Shown here in pieces: positions 57,069 to 64,000 of a DNA stretch of 64,000 nt (within the stretch, counting starts at the first letter, position 1; every line of letters starts with the position of its first letter). The DNA lies in NCBI GenBank assembly GCA_003116995.1, contig BDSL01000066.1, forward strand, positions 248,001 to 312,000. Direction: 5' to 3'. Both the position numbers and the translations under genes were made by a program. Source of the stretch: Yamagishiella unicocca (lineage: Eukaryota > Chlorophyta > Chlorophyceae > Chlamydomonadales > Volvocaceae). The notes beneath the pieces are model-generated. The model saw only the letters and a program-made list of their open reading frames with translations. It was not told where the DNA came from and searched no databases.

Positions 57069-58191
57069 TCACATACACCCACTGCTGGGCGGCCCTTCTG
57101 CAAGGTAAGACTGCCACTCCAAAAGGCGCAACGCCGGTACGGCATCATGCTTGTACACATTGCCCAAGTCGGCCCAACGCTTCTTGCTCGCCTTCAGGGC
57201 CGGTATGTCCTCAGCATGCTCGCAGAATATTGCAATGGGTTCCCCTACCGCCACCTCATCTCCCTCCTTCGCCAGGAGCCGCGCAACGAAGCCCTCCTCT
57301 TGAGACTCCAACAGCAGCGACACCTAGCGAGATAGGGACAAACAAAAGAGAGGTGGTACAGGCGCTGTCAATAACGACCCACACCCAAGCGATAATTCTA
57401 TTGTTGGGTGCACGACAACAGTGCCTTCACCCAATGCAGACTGACCCGATATGGGCCTATATGGGCGCCTTGAAACGCAGGGCACAGTGGGCTACACCGG
57501 AACGCAGGAGAAAGACATGATTGGCGGAAGGCAGGGGTTTAGCGCCCGCTATTCAGCCCTATTCAGTCTGCGTAGCGGCCGTGCGCCGCCCTAACTCCTG
57601 CACCACAGGCCCGGGCAGTCCCTGAAATTCCCCGTGCCATGGAACCGGGCGAGAGCCGGTGATGCAGAGCCGAATCCATCATGTCCATCGCGAGGCAGGA
57701 ATGGCGTGTGCTAGCCAAGTAGACATGCACTGCGGTCGCATGTAGCAGGCTGCGTAAGTCCTATAGACAAATTCGTCAGTCCCACAAGGTTTACCCGACA
57801 TGCACCCTTCCAATTTACCGATTACCTTGCCCGCGAATTTGCCCAGCCGGTACGCCTCTTCCACTAACGTCTCCGTCTCCACCGTCACGATGACGTCATA
57901 TATGTCCACGGGCGCCCCCTCAACGACATGCCACTTGATGATGCGGCCATTCACCATGCCGTGTGATAGCATCGGCATGGGAAACACCATGGCACGGCGT
58001 TCGGCGACGACCGTGCTGCTGCTCCCATTGCCGCCGCTGCCTGTGTCGCTTGCAGTGTCATCGCTGCCGCTTTCCCCTGCGGATTGTGTCGCCAGCGGCC
58101 GGCCGCCAAACCAGCTGCTGTTCCCTGGCGCCCGCTGTGCCGCCCGCCAAGCTACGATCGCGGTGCGCGCTGCAAGCGCCTGAAGAGCCAT
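57069..58191 (-). CDS. Biotinyl/lipoyl-fold protein, probably mitochondrial (two exons)
   Basis: Exon 1 (58191-57826) and exon 2 (57323-57069) join in phase 0 (GGCAAG|GTAATC ... CGCTAG|GTGTCG) to give 206 residues. The start MALQALAARTAIVAWRAAQ is Arg/Ala-rich and lacks acidic residues, as in a mitochondrial presequence. A Ser/Gly-rich linker leads to a single-hybrid barrel of the biotinyl/lipoyl type: VFPMPMLSHGMVNGRIIKW, EGAPVDIYDVIVTVETETL, then VSLLLESQEEGFVARLLAKE and GDEVAVGEPIAIFCE. The position where lipoyl domains carry the modified lysine (ETDK) reads ETETL, and the loop after it is longer than usual. The C-terminus ends LRLLEWQSYLAEG. It resembles a plant and algal family of stand-alone barrel proteins related to the E2 lipoyl domain; a covalent cofactor is doubtful without the lysine. 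It is transcribed divergently from the TraB-like gene. Confidence 0.75.
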
Positions 58192-58533
58192 GATATTGTT
58201 TCTTTTTGTCTGCGCCTTGTTAAGCCATCATCCACATCGACGGGCCCAAACGCATCAGGATATTCTAGCAAGGCACCGCATGACGACGTTGTTGTGTCCC
58301 ATTCAAGTATCCTACATGTAACAAACGTAATCACAGCGTAATAACTGTTTTCGTGCAGATTGCACGAAGCTTAAGGGTTAAGCCAACAGCCCTACATATG
58401 ATGGTAGTTGGAAAATACGGATCAGCATTGAAGGCCTTACATACTTTCAACTCATATCCATATGTAAACGTAAATGTCCCAAGGTTTTGGTTGCTAACGT
58501 CCACTGTCGGAGGACTCTGCAAAGCTAGATAGC
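58192..58533. promoter_or_regulatory. Divergent intergenic region
   Basis: These 342 bp separate the start codons of two genes pointing away from each other, so both promoters and 5' UTRs must lie here. The stretch is less GC-rich than the flanking exons (for example TAAACGTAAATGTCCC). I see no identifiable promoter element. Confidence 0.5.
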
Positions 58534-60408
58534 ATGAACTTGGGCTGCCTTCCGCCTGTACTTCAATTGAAACCAAACGTAAGAACTCGGCGTAGCACTA
58601 GATGCACCTGTGGTGGTGCGGCGCTTGTCAGCGGCCACGGTAGCACCACACGCTGTCGCGCCGTTGCCCCTGCCGCCGCCAACCGGGACAGCCCCGTCTC
58701 CTCCTCCCAACGCACCGACCAGCGGCCCGCCAGCACCGCCGTTCCGCCAATCCCAACAGCTGTCCAGGAGGGGCTAGTAAACGCACGCCGCTCCTGGCTC
58801 AACCGCTGCGTCGATGCGCCCTTAGTCGACTCCGCGACCAACTCACGCGTGCACGTGTATGGCAATGTGCACTTCGCGCCATTCGGCGGGCCGGGCGGCT
58901 TGGCTGAGCTGCAGGAGCTGGTGTCCCGCGTGCGTCCCACGGTGGTCGCCATAGAGCAGCCGTACGACCTGAGTGCACGTGCGGGGCTGCCGTACCCCGA
59001 GGTCATACACCACTTGGCGGCGCTCTTGCCAGACGGTGCACAGCTTCTCGCCGGTCACAGCGACAGCGCAGGCGCTGATGCGGAGATGCGGGACAGCCTT
59101 GCGTCTCGATACCCGCCTGAGGCCGTCGCCGCGGCAGCGATGGCGGAGGCGGAGCGGCTGCGGGCGCTTCTGCCGGGCCTTGCGCAGCCTGCCAGGGTGG
59201 GCCGGGACCTGCTGGACCCCTTTGAGGTCTTTGGGTTGTACGGGGGCTGCGATTACGTGACACGGCCGGCCCAACTGGCGGAGGCGCTGGCGCTGTTCGG
59301 GCATCTCCCCGGGCTTGAGTACGCGGCGCTGGCTGCTGCTGCGGCGGAGCTGGGAGTGCAGGTGGGCGCGAGTAATGCTGGCGGGTTGCCCGGTCGATCG
59401 GGCGGCGCAGGAGTGATGTTGCGATTCCTTGCGCCCGCCACCAAATTGTCCTCGCGGCGATTGCCGTAGACTCGTACTGGCACCGAAGGCCCGCCGCTGA
59501 AGGTCCTCCTGTGTGAGGGTGCGATACTTTCAGACGTGTCCAGGGAGCTCCTAATGCCTGACCGACTGACGGCACCTGTACCGGGACCAGACGGGCCGCC
59601 CCCTGGCATTGAAGTCGTAGCCCGTTTCTTACTTTCGACGCTGGTGATGAACACCCGCAGGTGTACAGTGTGGACGCCCCGTTGCGGCTGCAAGAGAAGT
59701 GGGTAGCGCAGCTGGTGGCCGAGTTCACCCTGGGCGAGGCGGACCTCTCTCGGCGCCTGCAGTACGACCTGGCGCGCGCGCAGGCGCTCCTACCGCAGCA
59801 ATACCTGGAGTGGGATGCGGAGCTGGCGGAGGCGGTGCGGCAGATGGAGCTGGAGCGGCTGGAGGAACAGCGGAGGCTCGGCTCAGCGGGCAGCGCCGCG
59901 AGCAGCAGCGATGGGCCGTCGCTGAGCACCATCACCGCCTTCAAGGTCTCCAGGGCTGTGGCGGCGGCGGCGCTGCCGTACGAGCTGTCGCGCGAGGCCT
60001 TGGCGCTGCAGGCGGGGCTGCAGCCCCTCAAGTTCTCGGTGATTGCGCGGAAGGCCAGGCATCTGGTGCTGCAGGTGCGTGGCTGCGGGAAGAAGGCTCG
60101 CCCTCGTGCGCTGGGGCGCGCGAGGGGCCCGGCGTGGCGGAAGAACGGATGAGTCATGAGTGGGCGTTGGCGCACTTAGTCATCCTCTCGAGAGTTCCGT
60201 GTTCTTGGGCCGGGCCTTTGGATCGGCAGCACGCACCACCTTGTGGAGCTTCGGGTTACGCGGCCCCGCTTAACGACTAGCTGCTCCACGCCCGTGTCCT
60301 CTGCAGGTCCGAGATTTGTGCCAGCGCATGTCCGTGCGGCATGTGCGCGTGGATGCGGAGGCGCTGAAGAGCGGTGCGGCCGGTGCGGAGGCGGGGAAAG
60401 TGGAGGCC

Positions 60409-60442
<34 letters not shown>

Positions 60443-60642
60443 GGGCTGGGAGGGGTGCGCAGGCGGCCCTCGTGGACGCATCAGCGCAGCCGGAAAAGGT
60501 AGTGCTTGCGATAGTGGGCAGGCAGTACGTACAGTACATTGAGGACATGTGGGCAAACGAACGGTCGGCGCTGTGGCACGGCGACGTGCCGCGTACCTTT
60601 GCACCGTCGAAGATTGACGAGCCCGGATCGTCGTACACATAG
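58534..60642 (+). CDS. TraB-like domain protein (three exons)
   Basis: Exons 58534-59361, 59661-60074 and 60307-60642 join in phase 0 and give 525 residues. The first ~95 residues are rich in Arg, Ser, Thr and Ala and could be an organelle transit peptide. From about residue 105 the pattern HVYGNVHFAPFGGPGGL, then ELVSRVRPTVVAIEQP, resembles the start of TraB/PrgY domains (nucleophile-like loop, helix, then VRPxVVxxE). EKVVLAIVGRQYVQYIEDMW near residue 478 matches the closing strand-loop of that fold. The middle is helical (LQEKWVAQLVAEFTLGEADL). TraB-fold proteins include mitochondrial and plastid membrane proteins of poorly known biochemistry. An in-frame AGC run (about 60412-60440) encodes a poly-serine insert. 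TGTAA at 61059-61063 may be the polyadenylation signal. The family call is moderate; the coding model is strong. Confidence 0.6.
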
Positions 60643-61398
60643 CACCACGTGCTGGGGCTGCCGGATGTCCCTTCCATGGCCTGGGCATGCTGGGACGGTG
60701 GCCAGGTGTTGTGGCCCGGGCGATCGTGTGTGCCACCTGGCGTGTGGAACTTTACCGCTTATTGGTTAAGGTGCTTCTTCTGTGGTTGGCCAGGCAGCTC
60801 GTAATGTACGAGGCGAGGCTGTCGAGATCGAGGGAAGTATACCATTGAAGCCGAGCTGGGCAGCTCCAGGTCCGCACATTGGTGAGGGTACCGTCCGACA
60901 AATGTGGGCCGGAAACGTGTAGCTGATGAGTCTGGCAGGACTGGATGTGTCTCTGCACGCGTGTCAACTTATTCCGTGGCCTTAAATGTGTGCTCTTCGG
61001 CCCTTACAGAGTCATGCGATGCGCACACAGCTCCCCCTTTTGGGGTCTGGGAGTCCATTGTAAAAACGAATGATCACGACCGCCCCAGACCGTCCAATTC
61101 CAGTCATTGTTCCACGAGGCAGTTCGCAGCGACAGGGACCCAATACCTCCCAATGTGCAGCGTCGTACGTCGGCTTCCGTCGTACTAGCAGCATGGACGG
61201 TTTGTGTATGTGTGAGGTATGATGCCCTCAGTTTCATGCTTGATTGGCTGCAATCGCACATATACTGATTTGTGTACGGTGGAGGCGCGTGGATGCGCTT
61301 GTTTGCCCTGCACTTCGGCCGAGTTTATGGGTACTAAATCGGTCGTGTCTCGCCCTTGACACTACGAGGAATTCCGTTAATCACAATTTCATCTCAGC
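60643..61398. other. Intergenic stretch between two plus-strand genes
   Basis: This should contain the 3' UTR of the TraB-like gene (TGTAA at 61059-61063) and the promoter of the next gene. No coding sequence is recognised; frames here are under 100 codons and on both strands. Confidence 0.5.
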
Positions 61399-64000
61399 AT
61401 GCTAGCGCAATCGGTATTATTGGGTCCGGGCGCGTGGAGCCATCACTGCCGCTCGCCAGCAACGGGACCGCAGCGGACGCGCACGCAGCGATTCGGCCCA
61501 GGGCGACATGGTGATCATTCATGCACATCTTGGCGCTTTGGGACAGTGCATAATCAGCACGCGAAACTGCAAGTCAGCGCATCCAGTGCCGGCGCGGACA
61601 CTAAGACCGACCTGTCGAAGAGATACAATGTAAGTTTCAGTCGCCAATAAGTTAAATTCAACGCGAGGATAAACTCAATGCTTTCCTTCAGGTTATGCTT
61701 ACGCTTGTGGCGCGCTTCTTGTCGCTGCCCGACAAGCAGCAGCTGCGCAACTTCTTGACAGCAAAGCCAGAGGCAGTGTCTATTCCTTTCATTTCATGGG
61801 TGGCGGAACAGGAGGCAAATGCAGTGGGTGAACAGAAGAGGGTAAGACAGGTGCCGTGTTCCTCCGTCGTGCACCGTGTCGTTACTGACCCATGTCGTCT
61901 TGCGTCTTGGCAGGTCTTGGCAGGCATTTGCGAGGAGCTGGTGCTATTTCGCGAACAGCTTGGTGAGACGCTTGGGCTTGAAGTTTTAGGGTGTGGCTTG
62001 CATACGCTTGCATGGGTAACGGTGGGGTACGGGTGAAGGTGGGAAACGGCCATCAAGGCGCCTCACTTATGGCGCATTGCCCAGCGGCGCAGTGGTACAT
62101 CCCTTTGCGCACGCTCTCGTTACAGGCAGGATAACCACACCGCGGAAGTTTGAATCTGGACGCCACAACCCGTCTGTATGCTTTCCGTTCGTCCTAGATA
62201 ATCCCTGGGCCTGCTGTCCACCTAGTCTACCGCGCACTCCTTAACCTCCCTCCTGCAACTCGCTCATGAAGATACTGTATGCTATGTCGCTGGATCTGGC
62301 GCATGCAGACAGTGACCGAATGGAGGCGCTGTACCTCGACACGCTTGTGGCCCTAACGGATGGTGAGGCGGACCAAGAATCCGCCGCGCTGGCGTTGGTG
62401 GCGAACCCCGACGAGTACGCGGCAAAGCTGGCGCTGCGTGTGACGGGTAGCCCCGTGGTGACGGACGGCTTTGACCCCGTGTACGACGTTCTGCTAAAGG
62501 TGGTGCCGCCGGTGGCTCTGACACCGGAGGGCGTTAACAAGGGACACGAAATGGTGAGAGAGCCCAAGCAGCGGGGAGGCACAGGTCCGAGGCGAGGGGA
62601 TGCCACGGGGGTGCGCACCGAATGCCACGGGGGTGTGCATGTGCAAACGCCGCTCACGGATGTGAGCCGTAGCGCGCGCTTTCGGAATGCTTGGCACCAA
62701 AGGGCGATAGCGCCAAAAGGTTTAAGTATTACAGAGCTCCGGAGCGGATGTCCATCGCCAGGGGGTTTTGCGCGAGGACGTCTGCCGCCGTAGTACACGT
62801 TTGCCGGAGGCGAACTGTTTCTTTTCATGAGAACCAGGTAGTGGCAAGCAAGCGGGGGCTTTCGGTGCAGACTTGCGTCGCGAGCGCGATCGCCCTGCAC
62901 TGGCACCACACACTCACGGCGGTGGCGTACGCAGTCCCAGGGGCTCCAGGATGCCGGTGCGCTGTTGCGGTTGCGGTTATGAGTCCCGACGGTTGCGGTC
63001 ACCCATACCGGTACTGGTACCGGTACCCTCCCTCCCAGCTTCCTCGAAGCCCTCCCAGCTTCCCCTCTAGGCTTTCTTCCTCTTCATGCGGTAGCCCACG
63101 GAGTTCCGCTGAACCTCCCTCCCGACTGAGCTCGCGAGCTCGCCGTGTGAGTCCCGACCGTTGCGCTCCTCCGTACCGACACCCGTACTCCCCTTCCCTC
63201 CCCCCTTCCCTCCCGACTAGGCCCGCGAGCTCGCAGTGGACCTCCGCGGTCGTCGCAAGCGGTCCGTGCAGTCCATGATTGGTCGGGCGCAGCTGACACC
63301 GGAGCAGGCGGACAAGCTGCTGGCGGGATCCAACGCGGTGCGTCCGACGGGGGGGGCCTAGCGGGGTGCAGTGGCCGGGGCAGCTAGGACGGGGGCCGGT
63401 GCAGTGGTGGGAGGGATGCAGTGGCGGGGACAGCTAGGGCAGCGTACAGCTTCGGGGCGATAGGGTGGGGGCGCCTGCCACCGGGGACAACAGGATCCGA
63501 GTAAGTTGCTTGGTGGCGTGCACGCATTTGCTGGCTGGCTTTTCGCGAGACCGCTTCGACCTGCGTGTTTGGTGGCGTTTGGACACTTCGTAACGCCCCG
63601 CTCTGCTGCCCCCTGCCGTCTCCCCTGGGCTGCCTCTTCCCGCGTCGTACAGTCTCGCATCCTGGACATGCTGCTGGCGATGCCGTCGAGCGCGGACCGC
63701 CTGGCCTGCCTGCCTGACTGCTTCACGCCGCCCAGCGCGGCCGTGCTGGCCGCAGCGGCGGAGGCCAGCCAGTCGCCTGCCTCCATGACAGCGCCCTCGC
63801 CCTCATCGGACTCGGAGGACTTGGTGTGGTGCACCCCCTCTCAGCTACTGGTCGAGCTGGACGCGCGCTTCCAGCGACTGGACGGCCGAGGGCCACGGCC
63901 GCCCCCAAGTGGGAGTCCGGAGCCGCAGAGGTTGGCCGCGCCGGGGCCGTACTCCCTGACCGGTGAGGCGCTGCTGGCGGAGATGCGGCTGCTGCGGGAT
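61399..64000 (+). CDS. Unrecognised helical protein, possibly plastid-targeted (3' end outside window)
   Basis: I do not recognise the family. Well-supported exons are 61399-61629, 61692-61841, 61914-61962, about 62266-62553, 63237-63337 and 63653 to the window edge, where the frame is still open. The first exon is Ser/Arg/Gly-rich and could be a transit peptide. The core reads VMLTLVARFLSLPDKQQLRN, AGICEELVLFREQL, DRMEALYLDTLVALTDGEAD, DPVYDVLLKVVPPVALTPEG, VDLRGRRKRSVQSMIGRAQL and ILDMLLAMPSSADRLACL, an all-helical, repeat-like composition. Phases agree at the first two junctions and the last, but not between 61962 and 62266 or between 62553 and 63237, so an exon is missing or a junction is misplaced in each gap. 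Introns include a local duplication of GAGTCCCGAC near 62980 and 63147. Confidence 0.55.

Overview
The window looks like nuclear DNA of a volvocine green alga (the Chlamydomonas/Volvox relatives). The signs are GC-rich, intron-dense genes with GTGAGT-type donors; proteins full of Ala, Gln, Gly and Pro runs; abundant minisatellites; TGTAA motifs downstream of several stops (the usual volvocine polyadenylation signal); and above all one gene encoding a VARL-type SAND domain, a family known from volvocine algae (RegA and its relatives). Nothing here is prokaryotic. Exon models below were assembled by eye from GT-AG (occasionally GC-AG) junctions with matching codon phase. No transcript or database search was available.

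Layout. 1-1917: no recognisable gene, with copies of a short dispersed repeat. 1918-7148: four tandem copies of a ~1.3 kb unit, one of which carries a 631-bp transposon-like insertion flanked by TA duplications. 7149-14583: a satellite of ~210-bp units organised into a 647-bp higher-order repeat. 14584-19126: no gene recognised. 19127-21861 (-): a three-exon gene for a low-complexity protein of unknown function. 21862-24747: no gene recognised. 24748-28650 (+): a ten-exon SAM-dependent methyltransferase with a plastid/thylakoid-type leader. 30227-32306 (+): a protein with a ubiquitin-like domain followed by a telobox-type Myb domain, the arrangement of plant TRF-like telomere-repeat binding proteins. 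33383-40061 (+): a seven-exon, ~1,854-residue SAND/VARL (RegA-like) protein. 42353-42523 (-): a 56-residue SERF/4F5 protein. 45844-55062 (-): eleven exons of a TRP-type cation channel whose 5' end is unresolved. 57069-58191 (-) and 58534-60642 (+): a divergent pair, a biotinyl/lipoyl-fold protein and a TraB-like protein, sharing a 342-bp intergenic region. 61399-64000 (+): the start of an unrecognised gene that runs off the right edge.

The genes do not form a pathway; this is an ordinary mixed eukaryotic neighbourhood next to a large satellite block. The most interesting items are the RegA-like gene, the putative telomere-binding protein, a sequence block repeated in several introns of the channel gene, a long intronic hairpin in that gene, and the dated transposon insertion inside the satellite, where uninterrupted sibling copies show the empty site.
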